From: an uncultured cyanobacterium
GTDB taxonomy: Bacteria > Cyanobacteriota > Cyanobacteriia > PCC-6307 > Cyanobiaceae
DNA: 64,000 nt
NCBI GenBank assembly: GCA_903917565.1
Contig: CAIXBB010000001.1
Location: 310,001-374,000 of the forward strand
Reading direction: 5' to 3'
The notes under the pieces were generated by a model. That model did not search any database, had not been told where the DNA came from, and saw only the letters and a program-made list of their open reading frames with translations. Every line of letters starts with the position of its first letter. Position 1 is the stretch's first letter. Below, in pieces: positions 8,258-17,222 of this stretch. The translations under genes were made by a program, and so were the position numbers.

Positions 8258-10170
8258 CCTTCCACCATCCCCAGGGCCATGGCCGCCTCCCGCAACAGAC
8301 TCAGCACATAGGGGTGGGTGGGGTCCTCCGAAGCGGTGGGGGCACCGGAATCCGGGTGAATGGCCGAGCGCAGCTCCTCACCGGCGGCATTGCGGATCAC
8401 CAGGCTGTCCCCCTGGCGCCGGCACCAGTAGGTGCGATCCCGCCGCTGCAAGACCACCCCGTCGCCACCGCTGCAGCGGATCGCCTCCAGTTCCAGCTGG
8501 AACCGTTCCACCCCCTGCCAGTCATCACGGCGCAGCCGGAAAGCCACATCCACCGGCCCGGACCACTGGCTGGGTCCCTGCCAGCGCCAGGCAATCGCCC
8601 GCAGCCGCGCCTGCCCCTGGGCCAGCTGCAGTTGCAGGTGGCCACCACGCAACAGCTTCTGCTCCACCACCTGGCAGCGACTGGTCCAGAACAGGGGTGT
8701 GGGGTGGCCGATGCCGAAGGGTGCCAGCCGTTGCAGGTGATGCCAGAACTCCCGGTCAATGCGCTCCAGCCGCAGCAGGGCCTCGGGCTCCACGGTGCGC
8801 CCGTCCCCCTCCGCCGCCAGCCAGGTGCCGGCGAGGGCGTCGAGGCGTTCCTGCAGGGCCGCCACGTTCTCGGCCCGCACCGTGAAGCCCCCGGCGGCCG
8901 GATGGCCGCCGTGGCGCTCCAGCAGCTCGGCGCAGGCCGTCAGGGCCGCGTCCACGGCGAACCCCTTCGGCGCCCGCACCGAGGCCCGCAGGCGACCGCC
9001 TCCCTCCGCGGCCAGGAGGGCCACCGGACGGCCAAAACGCTCCACCAGCCGCGAGGCGACGATGCCGATGACGCCGTGGTGCCAGTGGCCCTGGGCCAGC
9101 AGCAGGAAGGCAGGCCGCTGGGGACCGTCGGCCTCCAGCAAGGCCAGGGCCTCCGCCTCGATCGCACCGCAGAGTTCCCGCCGTTGGCGGTTGAGGGCTT
9201 CGCAGGAGCGGGCCAACTCCAGGGCGCGCTCCGAATCCTCCGTGGTGAGCAGGTCCACCACCAGCTGGGGGTCCCCCAGCCGCCCCACGGCGTTGATGCG
9301 AGGGGCCAGCTGGAAGCCCACCGCCTCCGCATCGACCCGATGCTTCTCCAGGCCCGCCAGTTGGCGCAGGGCCTGCAGGCCGGGCAGGGGGCTGCTCCCC
9401 AGCAGGGGCAGGCCATCGAGCAACCAGCGGCGGTTCACCCCCTGCAGCGGGGCCATGTCAGCGATGGTGCCGATGCAGAACAGGTTGAGGGCGATCTCCA
9501 GCCCCTGGCGGTTCTTCAGCCGCCGGCAGAGGGCGGTGGCCAGCACGTGGGCCAGCCCCACCCCAGCCAGGCCCCGGTAGGGGGAGCCTGCCGGGGTGAC
9601 GGCCGGGTGCAGCAGGGCCAGGTGGGACGGCAGCTGGGGCGGCAGGGTGTGGTGATCGGTGAGGATCACCTCCACGTCGAGGGCAGCAGCTCGCTGGAGG
9701 GCCTCGATGGCGGCCACCCCGTTGTCCACGGTGATCAGCAGCCGCACCCCCTCGGCCGCCAGCCGCTCCACCATGGCGGCGTTGAGGCCATAGCCGTCGT
9801 CCATGCGGCTCGGGATGGCGGCCAGGGGCCGGGCACCGAGGCGCTGCAACACCCCTACCAGCAGGGCGGTGCTGGTCATGCCGTCGGCGTCATAGTCGCC
9901 GCAGATGGCCACCGCCTCGCCCGCCTGGCAGCAGCGCACGAGCCGCTCCACGGCCACCGCCAGGCCGGGAAAATGGGCGTCGGGATCGGGGGCGGCCTCG
10001 GGCTCCAGCAGGCGGCGCACCGCCTCCGCCGTCAGCAGTCCGCGACGCCGCAGGATTGCCAGCAGTTCATCGGGCAACTCGCCGCCTGGATCCTCGGCGG
10101 CTTCTGCCGGGCCCGTGCTGTCCAGCGGCGAGGGCAGCAGCCAGCGTCGCTCGTCGAGGGCAGGGAGCAA
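8254..10170 (-). CDS. recJ: Single-stranded-DNA-specific exonuclease RecJ
   Basis: RecJ is the 5'-3' ssDNA exonuclease of recombination and mismatch repair. DHH-family motifs appear in order: ICGDYDADGMTSTALL, ITVDNGV, VILTDHHTLP, then the DHHA1-like region with GHWHHGVIGIVASRL and RHGGHPAAGGFT, followed by an OB-like C-terminal part. The open frame extends to 10392, but that part runs antisense through the start of the CbbY-like gene and looks random. The TTG at 10170, just before LPALDERRW, gives 638 residues and fits the family; its ribosome binding site is weak. Start uncertain, function secure. Confidence 0.9.
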   Translation of the reverse strand: MLPALDERRWLLPSPLDSTGPAEAAEDPGGELPDELLAILRRRGLLTAEAVRRLLEPEAAPDPDAHFPGLAVAVERLVRCCQAGEAVAICGDYDADGMTSTALLVGVLQRLGARPLAAIPSRMDDGYGLNAAMVERLAAEGVRLLITVDNGVAAIEALQRAAALDVEVILTDHHTLPPQLPSHLALLHPAVTPAGSPYRGLAGVGLAHVLATALCRRLKNRQGLEIALNLFCIGTIADMAPLQGVNRRWLLDGLPLLGSSPLPGLQALRQLAGLEKHRVDAEAVGFQLAPRINAVGRLGDPQLVVDLLTTEDSERALELARSCEALNRQRRELCGAIEAEALALLEADGPQRPAFLLLAQGHWHHGVIGIVASRLVERFGRPVALLAAEGGGRLRASVRAPKGFAVDAALTACAELLERHGGHPAAGGFTVRAENVAALQERLDALAGTWLAAEGDGRTVEPEALLRLERIDREFWHHLQRLAPFGIGHPTPLFWTSRCQVVEQKLLRGGHLQLQLAQGQARLRAIAWRWQGPSQWSGPVDVAFRLRRDDWQGVERFQLELEAIRCSGGDGVVLQRRDRTYWCRRQGDSLVIRNAAGEELRSAIHPDSGAPTASEDPTHPYVLSLLREAAMALGMVEG

Positions 10171-10258
10171 CGATTGGCGAGCGGGGCCCCCGCATTGTGG
10201 GAGGCGGGACTCCGCGACGCACCCCTTAGCCTTTCGATGGCAACAAGCGTGGCAACCG

Positions 10259-11020
10259 ATGGCCCCGGCCCTGTCGGCCCTGCTCTGGGACGTGGATGGC
10301 ACCCTGGCCGAAACGGAGTTTGAGGGCCACAGGGTGGCGTTCAACCGCAGCTTCGCGTCCGCCGGCCTGCCCTGGCGATGGGACCGCCCCACCTACGCCC
10401 GCCTGCTCGTCGTGGGCGGGGGCCACGAGAGGATCACCAGCTTTCTGCAGCAGGCGGAAGGCCTCGCCCCCGAGCCGGGACGGGTGGAGGAGCTGCAGCG
10501 CCACAAGCAGGCCATCTATATGGACCTGGTGCGCCAGGGCGGCCTGGCCCTCAGGCCAGGGGTGGGCCGGCTGGTGGAGGCCGCCGCCGCTGCAGGCCTG
10601 CGGCAGGGGATTGTCACCACCAGCGGCCGCAGCGCCGTGGAGGTCCTGCTCGAAGGAGCGCCGCCCGGGGTGGCCGGGGCCTTCGACTTCTGGATCTGCG
10701 GCGAGGATGTGGCCTGCAAGAAGCCCGATCCGGAGGCCTACCGGCTGGCCCTGCGGCGCCTGGACGCCGGTGATCGGGGCGTCCTGGTGCTGGAGGACTC
10801 CCCAGCCGGTCTGGCGGCCGCCAGCGGCGCCGGGCTGCCCTGCCTGGTGTGCCTGAGCGTGGCGACACGGGAGCAACCGGCCAGCGCCTTCAGCGCCGCC
10901 CGAGCCGTGGTTGACAACCTGGAGGAAGGCGAGGGCGCGATCGTCGTGCGCAAGGGGCCGTCTTGCCCCGGCCGCCAGGTGACGCTGTCGTGGTTGGAGC
11001 GCCTGCTCGATCCGTCATGA
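10259..11020 (+). CDS. cbbY: HAD-superfamily phosphatase, CbbY-like
   Basis: 253 residues. HAD motif I is LLWDVDGTLAETE, motif II TTSGRS, and motif III/IV KKPDPEAY with VLEDSPAGLAAA. The helical cap contains RLLVVGGGHERI, as in CbbY proteins. CbbY of other autotrophs dephosphorylates xylulose-1,5-bisphosphate, a misfire product that inhibits Rubisco; that substrate is inferred here. The ATG at 10259 begins MAPALSALLWDVDG; the longer open frame upstream is antisense recJ. It overlaps the ycf20-like gene by 4 bases (ATGA at 11017-11020). Confidence 0.85.
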   Translation: MAPALSALLWDVDGTLAETEFEGHRVAFNRSFASAGLPWRWDRPTYARLLVVGGGHERITSFLQQAEGLAPEPGRVEELQRHKQAIYMDLVRQGGLALRPGVGRLVEAAAAAGLRQGIVTTSGRSAVEVLLEGAPPGVAGAFDFWICGEDVACKKPDPEAYRLALRRLDAGDRGVLVLEDSPAGLAAASGAGLPCLVCLSVATREQPASAFSAARAVVDNLEEGEGAIVVRKGPSCPGRQVTLSWLERLLDPS

Positions 11021-11364
11021 CCCGCCTCCCGGTGCAGCGCACCCGTTTTCAGGGACTGACCAGCCGGCTGGGGGGGCGGGTGGCCGGCCTGGTGCGGCGC
11101 AGCTGGCGGACCGGCAGCCTGGCCGCCCTGGCCCTGCTGCTGGGGTTCTTCGCCGGTCAGAACCTCACCAGCTACGTCCTGTTCGCCTCTCCTGGGGGGA
11201 GGCCGGTCGTGGTGTTCGCCCTGTTGCTGCTGATTGAAACGCTGGTGCGACTGCGCAGCCGGCTGGTGGGCACCGAGCCCAGCCTGGGCTGGGTGATCGT
11301 CGACAACCTCCGCATCGGCGCCACCTACGCGATCGTGCTGGAGGCCTTCAAGCTTGGGACCTGA
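11017..11364 (+). CDS. Ycf20-like (DUF565) membrane protein
   Basis: 115 residues. A basic N-terminus leads to a hydrophobic LAALALLLGFFAGQNLTSY segment, a second helix VVVFALLLLIETLVRLRSR, and a C-terminal [21 protein letters not shown] block. This layout is that of the Ycf20/DUF565 family of cyanobacteria and chloroplasts. In algae and plants Ycf20 homologues affect thermal dissipation of light energy, but the bacterial role is not settled. It starts inside the stop of the CbbY-like gene and its end overlaps the start of the glycerate kinase gene by 11 bases, giving a tight three-gene operon. Confidence 0.78.
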   Translation: MTRLPVQRTRFQGLTSRLGGRVAGLVRRSWRTGSLAALALLLGFFAGQNLTSYVLFASPGGRPVVVFALLLLIETLVRLRSRLVGTEPSLGWVIVDNLRIGATYAIVLEAFKLGT

Positions 11365-12307
11365 GCCGACGGCCGACGCCTGGCAGCGGCGGCTGGACGG
11401 GGCCGGCCCCCTTGGCCCGGTCGACCGCTCGGTGCTGCTGCACCTCGCCCTGCCGATGCTGCGGCGACTGGAGTGCTGCCTCGGCGGCGGATCGGCACCT
11501 CGGCGTCCGGTGCTGGCCCTGAACGGACCGGTGGGTGCGGGCAAGACCAGCCTCGGCCAAGCTTTGGAGCGCCTCGCCGCCCTGGGCGGGCTGCGGCTCG
11601 TGGTGGCCTCGATCGACGACCTCTACCTTCCCGCCGAGCAACGGCGCCAGGTGCTGGCGGGCAATCCCTTCGGCGTCAGCCGGGTCCCGCCCGGCAGCCA
11701 TGACCTCCCCCTGCTGATGGCGGCGGTGGAGGCCTGGCGCACTGGAGGCCCGCTGCGGCTGCCCCGTTTCGACAAGACCCTTGCGGGAGGCGAAGGGGAG
11801 CGGGTCGGGTGGCGTGAGCAGCCGGCGGACGCACTCGTGATCGAAGGCTGGCTGATGGGCTGCCGCGCCCTTGGTCCGGCGGCCTTGGGCGCGCGCCTGC
11901 GGAGCGGGGCCGGCCTGGAGGACCTTACGGCCCAGGAACGGGACTGGCTGCCCCTCTGGGACCACCATCTGGCGGCCTATGGGAAGCTCTGGGGTGCCTG
12001 CGACGGCCTCTGGATGCTGCGACCGGAGCGCTGGAGCCTGCCGCGACGCTGGCGCTTCCAGGCGGAGGCCAGACAACGGCGATCCGGTGGGGGCTGGCTC
12101 AAGCCCGACCAGCTCGAAGGCCTGGTACGGGCCACACTTCATTCGCTGCCTCCTGCCCTCTATCAGGACCCACTGCTCGAGCAGGCCCTGTCCCTGGAAC
12201 CAGGGCTACCACTGGAGGGCAGCGTGATCCTCGATGGCAGGAGGCGTTACCGCCCCCTGGGAGTTCAGCTCTCTTCGCTGGCTTCGGCGTCTTCGGCGAT
12301 CGGATAG
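11354..12307 (+). CDS. D-glycerate 3-kinase (plant/cyanobacterial GLYK type)
   Basis: 317 residues. The P-loop is [13 protein letters not shown] (about residues 54-66), followed by [11 protein letters not shown] and a [15 protein letters not shown] block typical of the GLYK/P-loop kinase family, and [14 protein letters not shown]. The enzyme phosphorylates D-glycerate to 3-phosphoglycerate, the last step of the photorespiratory cycle. No ATG is available; the TTG at 11354 has GGAGG about 12 bases upstream and overlaps the end of the ycf20-like gene. Its last 43 bases overlap the 3' end of rpmF on the other strand. The neighbouring CbbY-like gene suggests a small carbon-salvage operon. Confidence 0.82.
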   Translation: MGPEPTADAWQRRLDGAGPLGPVDRSVLLHLALPMLRRLECCLGGGSAPRRPVLALNGPVGAGKTSLGQALERLAALGGLRLVVASIDDLYLPAEQRRQVLAGNPFGVSRVPPGSHDLPLLMAAVEAWRTGGPLRLPRFDKTLAGGEGERVGWREQPADALVIEGWLMGCRALGPAALGARLRSGAGLEDLTAQERDWLPLWDHHLAAYGKLWGACDGLWMLRPERWSLPRRWRFQAEARQRRSGGGWLKPDQLEGLVRATLHSLPPALYQDPLLEQALSLEPGLPLEGSVILDGRRRYRPLGVQLSSLASASSAIG

Positions 12308-12447
12308 ACGAAGCCCTGGGCGCGTCCGCTCAGGACCGCCTTGCCCAGGGACATGGCCTTCTGGGCCGCCACACCGGCCTTGGCCTTCCAGTGGGCATGG
12401 CGCTGATTGCGCTTGCCTTTGGAGGTTTTCTTCTTGGGTACGGCCAT
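12265..12447 (-). CDS. rpmF: 50S ribosomal protein L32
   Basis: 60 residues beginning [20 protein letters not shown], the usual L32 start, with a basic N-terminal half and an acidic tail (EDAEASEES). The four-Cys zinc ribbon found in some L32 proteins is absent, as is common in cyanobacteria. It is convergent with glycerate kinase and their 3' ends overlap by 43 bases. It is divergent from ftsH across a 92-base gap. Confidence 0.95.
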   Translation of the reverse strand: MAVPKKKTSKGKRNQRHAHWKAKAGVAAQKAMSLGKAVLSGRAQGFVYPIAEDAEASEES

Positions 12448-12524
12448 CCCGCTATCTCATTACCAAACGTTGATCCTGCGTCGCCGACTCGCCTTTCGTC
12501 AAATCGCTACAGTCACGTCCTGAT

Positions 12525-12531
12525 AAGGAAG
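12525..12531 (+). promoter_or_regulatory. Shine-Dalgarno supporting the ftsH GTG start
   Basis: AAGGAAG lies 8 bases before the GTG at 12540. The frame upstream of this GTG soon meets a TGA and contains no hydrophobic segment, so the start is well placed. Confidence 0.6.
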
Positions 12532-12539
12532 CCAGGCCT

Positions 12540-14411
12540 GTGAGCAGCAGTTCTCCTCCCGAGCCGGCCAAACCAGCCCCGCCGGTGCAACCGGGCTTCA
12601 GTCTGGGGGGCCAGACCTCCGCCGCGCCCTCCTACAGCCAGTTGCTGCAGGATATCGAAGCCGGACGGGTCAAGAGCCTGGAGCTCTCCCCTGCCCAGCG
12701 GGTAGTGAACGCCACCTTCAAGGACGGCCGCAGCCGCCAGGTGGCCGTCTTCAGCGACAACCAGCAGCTGCTGCGCACCGCTGAGCAGGCCAGGGTTCCC
12801 CTGTCGGTCCGGGACGAACAGCGTGATGACGCCATGGCCGGGCTGGTCACCAACGGCCTGCTGGTGGCTCTCCTGATCGCAGGACTCGTTCTGCTGGTGC
12901 GGCGTTCCGCCCAGGTGGCCAACAAGGCGATGGGCTTCGGCCGCAGCCAGCCCCGGCTGCAGGAGGAGGGGGCGATCACGGTGCGCTTCGAGGACGTGGC
13001 CGGCATCGCCGAGGCCAAGGAGGAGCTTCAGGAGGTGGTGACCTTCCTCAAGACCCCCGAACGGTTCACCTCCATCGGCGCCCGGATTCCCAAGGGGGTT
13101 CTGCTGGTCGGCCCCCCCGGCACCGGCAAGACGCTGCTGGCCCGGGCCATCGCCGGCGAAGCCGGTGTGCCCTTCTTCTCCATGGCCGCCACCGAGTTCG
13201 TGGAGATGTTCGTCGGGGTGGGCGCCAGCCGGGTCCGGGACCTGTTCCGCCAGGCGAAGGCCAAGGCTCCGTGCATCATCTTCATTGACGAGATCGATGC
13301 GGTGGGGCGCCAGCGGGGGGCGGGGATCGGTGGCGGCAACGACGAACGGGAGCAGACCCTCAACCAACTGCTGACGGAAATGGATGGCTTCGAGGACAAC
13401 TCGGGGGTGATCCTGCTGGCCGCCACCAACCGCCTTGATGTGCTCGACTCGGCCCTGCTGCGCCCGGGCCGCTTCGATCGCCGCATCAGTGTCGATCTGC
13501 CGGATCGCTCGGGGCGTGAGGAGATCCTGTCGGTCCACGCCCGCACCAGACCCCTGGCGGAGGAGGTGTCAATGGCCGACTGGGCCCGCCGCACCCCCGG
13601 CTTCTCCGGCGCCGACCTGGCCAACCTGCTCAACGAGGCCGCCATCCTCACGGCGCGGCGCCAGAAGAGCCAGGTGGATGACCAGGCCATCGGCGACGCC
13701 CTCGAACGCATCACCATGGGGCTGACCGCCGCCCCGCTGCAGGACAGCGCCAAGAAACGGCTGATCGCGTACCACGAGATCGGCCACGCCCTGCTCACCA
13801 CCCTGGTGCCCCATGCCGACAAGCTCGACAAGGTGACCCTGCTGCCCAGGGCCGGCGGCGTGGGCGGCTTCGCCCGCACCATGCCCGATGAGGACATCCT
13901 CGATTCCGGCCTGATCAGCAAGGCCTACCTGCGGGCCAGGCTGGTGGTGGCCCTCGGCGGCCGCGCCGCGGAACTCGTGGTGTTCGGCCCCAGCGAGGTG
14001 ACCCAGGGAGCCAGCAGTGATCTGCAGCTGGTGCGGCGCATCTGCCGCGACATGGTGCTGCGTTACGGCTTCTCCAGCCTCGGCCCCCTGGCCCTCGAGG
14101 AAGAAGGTGAGGAAGTGTTTCTCGGGCGCGACTGGATTCGCTCAAGCCCCCACACCTCCGTTCGCACCGGCAACCGCATCGATGAGCAGGTGCGCCAACT
14201 GGCCTTCGAGGCCCTGCAAAGGGCCGTGGAGGTGCTCACCCCGCGGCGGGAGCTGATCGACGACCTGGTCAACCGGCTGATTGAGATGGAAACCATCGAT
14301 GGCGACAGCTTCCGCGGCCTGGTGGAAGCCCACGAGGCTCGCGGCGGGTCAGCCTTCGCCGCCAAGGCCGGAGGCAAAGCGGATGTCGAGGCTGCGCAGG
14401 TAGGTGTGTAG
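12540..14411 (+). CDS. ftsH: ATP-dependent zinc metalloprotease FtsH
   Basis: 623 residues. FtsH is a hexameric membrane AAA+ protease; in cyanobacteria it removes damaged PSII D1 and other membrane proteins. Walker A GPPGTGKT lies at 191-198, Walker [12 protein letters not shown] at about 246-256, the second region of homology includes LLRPGRFDR at 307-314, and the zinc site HEIGH is at 412-416. Only one clear transmembrane segment is present (about 102-120); the first helix that normally opens the protein is replaced by a Pro/Ser-rich tail. The frame upstream of the GTG cannot supply one. Its 3' end overlaps the cupin gene by 63 bases in antisense. Confidence 0.95.
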   Translation: MSSSSPPEPAKPAPPVQPGFSLGGQTSAAPSYSQLLQDIEAGRVKSLELSPAQRVVNATFKDGRSRQVAVFSDNQQLLRTAEQARVPLSVRDEQRDDAMAGLVTNGLLVALLIAGLVLLVRRSAQVANKAMGFGRSQPRLQEEGAITVRFEDVAGIAEAKEELQEVVTFLKTPERFTSIGARIPKGVLLVGPPGTGKTLLARAIAGEAGVPFFSMAATEFVEMFVGVGASRVRDLFRQAKAKAPCIIFIDEIDAVGRQRGAGIGGGNDEREQTLNQLLTEMDGFEDNSGVILLAATNRLDVLDSALLRPGRFDRRISVDLPDRSGREEILSVHARTRPLAEEVSMADWARRTPGFSGADLANLLNEAAILTARRQKSQVDDQAIGDALERITMGLTAAPLQDSAKKRLIAYHEIGHALLTTLVPHADKLDKVTLLPRAGGVGGFARTMPDEDILDSGLISKAYLRARLVVALGGRAAELVVFGPSEVTQGASSDLQLVRRICRDMVLRYGFSSLGPLALEEEGEEVFLGRDWIRSSPHTSVRTGNRIDEQVRQLAFEALQRAVEVLTPRRELIDDLVNRLIEMETIDGDSFRGLVEAHEARGGSAFAAKAGGKADVEAAQVGV

Positions 14412-15359
14412 GCCGGCATCCTGAATCGGCAGCAGCCGTGCCGGATGGCCGCTTTCGTTCACATGGGAGTGCCAGTGCCCCGGGGGCGTCACGAAGGCGG
14501 CACCCGGTTCCCACTCCATCCGCAGGGGGTTGCGGATCGTGCCGTCCGCGTTGAGCTCAGGCCCCGAGACGGTGGCGCAACCGGGCTGGCAGTCAATCAC
14601 CAGATCAAGGGCCACGGACTGGTGACGGTGGGGTGGCTGGATGGCTCCGGAAGGCACCAGTCCGTACATCGCCCAGAGGGTGTGGGTCACGGTGCGGCTG
14701 GCCGGCAGAGTCTTGTTGGCCAGCAGCAGGCTCAGCCTGTTGCTGCGGGCGCTGCTCGGATCGGCCGCCAGGGCTGCCAGTTCCTGATCGAGCCAGGCCG
14801 CCGGGTAGAGGGAGGGTTGGAAGCGGGGCGTCTCGGCCTTCGCCCCCAGGAAGGTCAGCAGCGGGCCGTCATGGACCCAGTACAGAACACTGTCAGCGCT
14901 GGCTTCGAGCCGGGGGGCGACGCCTGAGGGAAGAACGAACAGGTCACCGCTGCTCCAGGCCTGGTTGAGCTCAGCGATGGGGGCACTCCCGGCACGGAGA
15001 CAGCGGCCTGAGCCGTACAACACGTAGAAGAGCGAACTGGTGGCGTTGACCCCCACCGCAAGGCTTTCCCCCGCGAGGATCCGGATGAAGTTGGCGGAGA
15101 GGGCCGGGCTGGTGGCAGGGCCCGGGCAACCCAGCTGGGCGCTGAGGTCGAGCGGGAGGATGGCCGTCGGCCCGGAGGCATGGAGGTCGGGCCCCCAGCG
15201 GCCTTCAGGGATCGGTTCGGTCAACCCGGGTCGGATCGGGTTGGCAGCCTGGCGATAATCGAACAGCTGGCTTTGCGCCTGCCAGTCGTGGGGCCCCTGG
15301 ACGCTGCCGCCGGTGGCTCGGGGGGGTGTCTGGGGCCTGGGCGCGTGGATCTGCCCCAT
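14349..15359 (-). CDS. Double-cupin-type protein, unknown substrate
   Basis: 336 residues from the ATG at 15359 ([10 protein letters not shown]); the open frame extends upstream to 15449 without support. The second half has a cupin core, [14 protein letters not shown] and then [16 protein letters not shown], giving the His ligands of a metal-binding cupin. The first half has a more diverged cupin-like stretch ([17 protein letters not shown] to FVLPSG). The overall shape recalls gentisate-dioxygenase-like bicupins, but no catalytic assignment is possible. The 3' end overlaps ftsH by 63 bases. Confidence 0.72.
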   Translation of the reverse strand: MGQIHAPRPQTPPRATGGSVQGPHDWQAQSQLFDYRQAANPIRPGLTEPIPEGRWGPDLHASGPTAILPLDLSAQLGCPGPATSPALSANFIRILAGESLAVGVNATSSLFYVLYGSGRCLRAGSAPIAELNQAWSSGDLFVLPSGVAPRLEASADSVLYWVHDGPLLTFLGAKAETPRFQPSLYPAAWLDQELAALAADPSSARSNRLSLLLANKTLPASRTVTHTLWAMYGLVPSGAIQPPHRHQSVALDLVIDCQPGCATVSGPELNADGTIRNPLRMEWEPGAAFVTPPGHWHSHVNESGHPARLLPIQDAGLHTYLRSLDIRFASGLGGEG

Positions 15360-15455
15360 GGGAAACCATTCCGAACGTTGAGGAATCTTATGGAGTTCAG
15401 ACGACGGGCGGTGGTGATCCCGCCTGGGGACCTGCAGCCGGCCGCCCATGGACCT

Positions 15456-15731
15456 TCAGCCCCCAGCGACCGCCGGCACAATGCTCACCTCGTCACCATC
15501 ACTGAGGACGGTGGCCTGGTTGTCAAGAAAGCGAATGTCCTCGCTGTTCACATAGAGGTTGAGGAAGCGACGCAGCTTGCCGTTTTCATCACACAGGCGT
15601 GCCCGGATGCCGGGATAGCGCCCTTCAAGGGCCTGCAGCAGGCCGTCGATGCTGGCGGCCTCCAGGCTGATGCTGGCCTCGTCGTTGGTGAATTTCTGCA
15701 GGGGGGTGGGGATCAGAACCTGGATGGCCAT
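15456..15731 (-). CDS. MoaD/ThiS-like sulfur-carrier protein
   Basis: 91 residues ending in the Gly-Gly tail needed for adenylation and thiocarboxylate formation. The beta-grasp pattern is clear: an [13 protein letters not shown] strand, a loop, [16 protein letters not shown], the [16 protein letters not shown] strand, and a final [12 protein letters not shown]. It is encoded 35 bases downstream of thrC on the same strand. A MoaD-type carrier next to a PLP-dependent synthase recalls CysO/CysM pairs, but the role with ThrC is unproven. Confidence 0.85.
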   Translation of the reverse strand: MAIQVLIPTPLQKFTNDEASISLEAASIDGLLQALEGRYPGIRARLCDENGKLRRFLNLYVNSEDIRFLDNQATVLSDGDEVSIVPAVAGG

Positions 15732-15766
15732 GGAGAACGTCGGTGGAGCAGGGAGCAGGGAAGGGC

Positions 15767-17071
15767 TCAGACCTTTTCGGCCTTGCCCCCGTGGGGGGCC
15801 TGGGATTGTGCCCAGGCGGCATTGAAGCTGGCGAGCTGGGGCTCGATGGTGTAGGGGGCGCCGATGGAGGAGGCGATCGCTTCGGTGGTCTTGAGGCCGT
15901 TGCCGGTGATGTAGGCGACGGTGGTTTCCGAGGGGTCGATCTTTCCCTGTTCCACCAGCTTCTTGAGCACGGCGATGGTGGTGCCACCGGCGGTTTCGGT
16001 GAACACCCCCTCCATCTCGGCCAGCAGCTTGATGCCGTCGATGATCTCCTCATCGGTGACCGCCGCGATGGTGCCACCGGTGCGGTTGGCGATGTCGATG
16101 GCATAGGGGCCGTCGGCGGGGTTGCCGATGGCGATCGACTTGGCGATGGTGTTCGGTTTCACCGGGGTGATGAAATCGCGGCCGGCGGCGAAGGCCTGGG
16201 CGATGGGGGAGCAGCCCTCGGCCTGGGCGCCGCTGAAGCGCACGGGCTTCTCCTCGACGAGGCCCACCTTGATGAACTCGTCGAAGCCCTTGCGGATCTT
16301 GGTGAACAGGGAGCCGGAGGCCAGCGGGGCCACGATGTGGTCGGGAAGCTGCCAGCCGAGCTGCTCAATCACCTCGTAGCCGAGGGTCTTGGAGCCTTCG
16401 GAGTAGTAGGGGCGCAGGTTGATGTTCACGAAGCCCCAGCCGTAGGTGTTGGCCACCTCGGAGCAGAGCCGGTTGACCTGGTCGTAGTTGCCCTTCACCG
16501 CCATCAGGGTGGGGTTGTAGACGAGGGTGCCGAGCACCTTGCCCAGTTCCAGGTCACTGGGGATGAACACGCAGCACTCCAGGCCGGCGTGGGCGGCGAT
16601 GGCGGCGGTGGAGTTGGCCAGGTTGCCGGTGGAGGCACAGCTGACGGTGGTGAAGCCCAGCTCACGGGCGCGGGTGAGGGCCACCGACACGACGCGGTCC
16701 TTGAAGGACAGCGTCGGCATGTTGACGCCGTCGTTCTTGATGTACAACGAGGACAGACCCAGGCGCCTGGCAAGGCGATCGGCCTTGAGCAGGGGGGTGA
16801 AGCCGGTGCCAACGTCAATGGGCTCCCCCTCGACGGGCAGGAATTCCCGGTACCGCCAGATGGAGGTGGGGCCGGCCTCGATGGTGGCGCGGCTGACCCG
16901 GCTGCGGATGGCGTCGTAGTCGTAGACCACCTCGAGGGGACCGAAGCAGACGTCTTCACAGACGTGGCGGGCTCCGGCCTCGTAGGGATGACCGCATTCC
17001 TTGCAGCGCAGGCCCGTGAAGGTGGAGCGGGAAAGGGTGGCGGTCAAGGCGGTCCCAGTCACTGGTGACAA
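15767..17071 (-). CDS. thrC: Threonine synthase
   Basis: 434 residues; converts O-phospho-L-homoserine to threonine with PLP. The Schiff-base lysine is in [13 protein letters not shown] (about residue 120), the phosphate-binding loop is [10 protein letters not shown], and a Cys-x2-Cys pair ([11 protein letters not shown]) lies near the N-terminus as in the long cyanobacterial/plant-like form. The frame opens with a TTG at 17071; a GTG three codons in (17062) is an equally possible start, neither with a clear ribosome site. The MoaD-like gene follows closely. Confidence 0.95.
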   Translation of the reverse strand: MSPVTGTALTATLSRSTFTGLRCKECGHPYEAGARHVCEDVCFGPLEVVYDYDAIRSRVSRATIEAGPTSIWRYREFLPVEGEPIDVGTGFTPLLKADRLARRLGLSSLYIKNDGVNMPTLSFKDRVVSVALTRARELGFTTVSCASTGNLANSTAAIAAHAGLECCVFIPSDLELGKVLGTLVYNPTLMAVKGNYDQVNRLCSEVANTYGWGFVNINLRPYYSEGSKTLGYEVIEQLGWQLPDHIVAPLASGSLFTKIRKGFDEFIKVGLVEEKPVRFSGAQAEGCSPIAQAFAAGRDFITPVKPNTIAKSIAIGNPADGPYAIDIANRTGGTIAAVTDEEIIDGIKLLAEMEGVFTETAGGTTIAVLKKLVEQGKIDPSETTVAYITGNGLKTTEAIASSIGAPYTIEPQLASFNAAWAQSQAPHGGKAEKV

Positions 17072-17222
17072 CGCTAACAGCGGCGGTCGGACCAGACCTA
17101 CAAAGCCGACCTCTGATGTCGGGTATTGAGCTCATCGCTTCTCGCCCACCTTCACGAAGGCGATGGTGGTGGCCCAGGGGCCTGCACCTTGTCGCCCGCA
17201 GGGTTCTGCCTACGCTCCGCTT

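Noticed and set aside
8314-10323. 669-codon plus-strand open frame opposite recJ
   Set aside because: Composition typical of an antisense frame; recJ motifs on the other strand are unambiguous.
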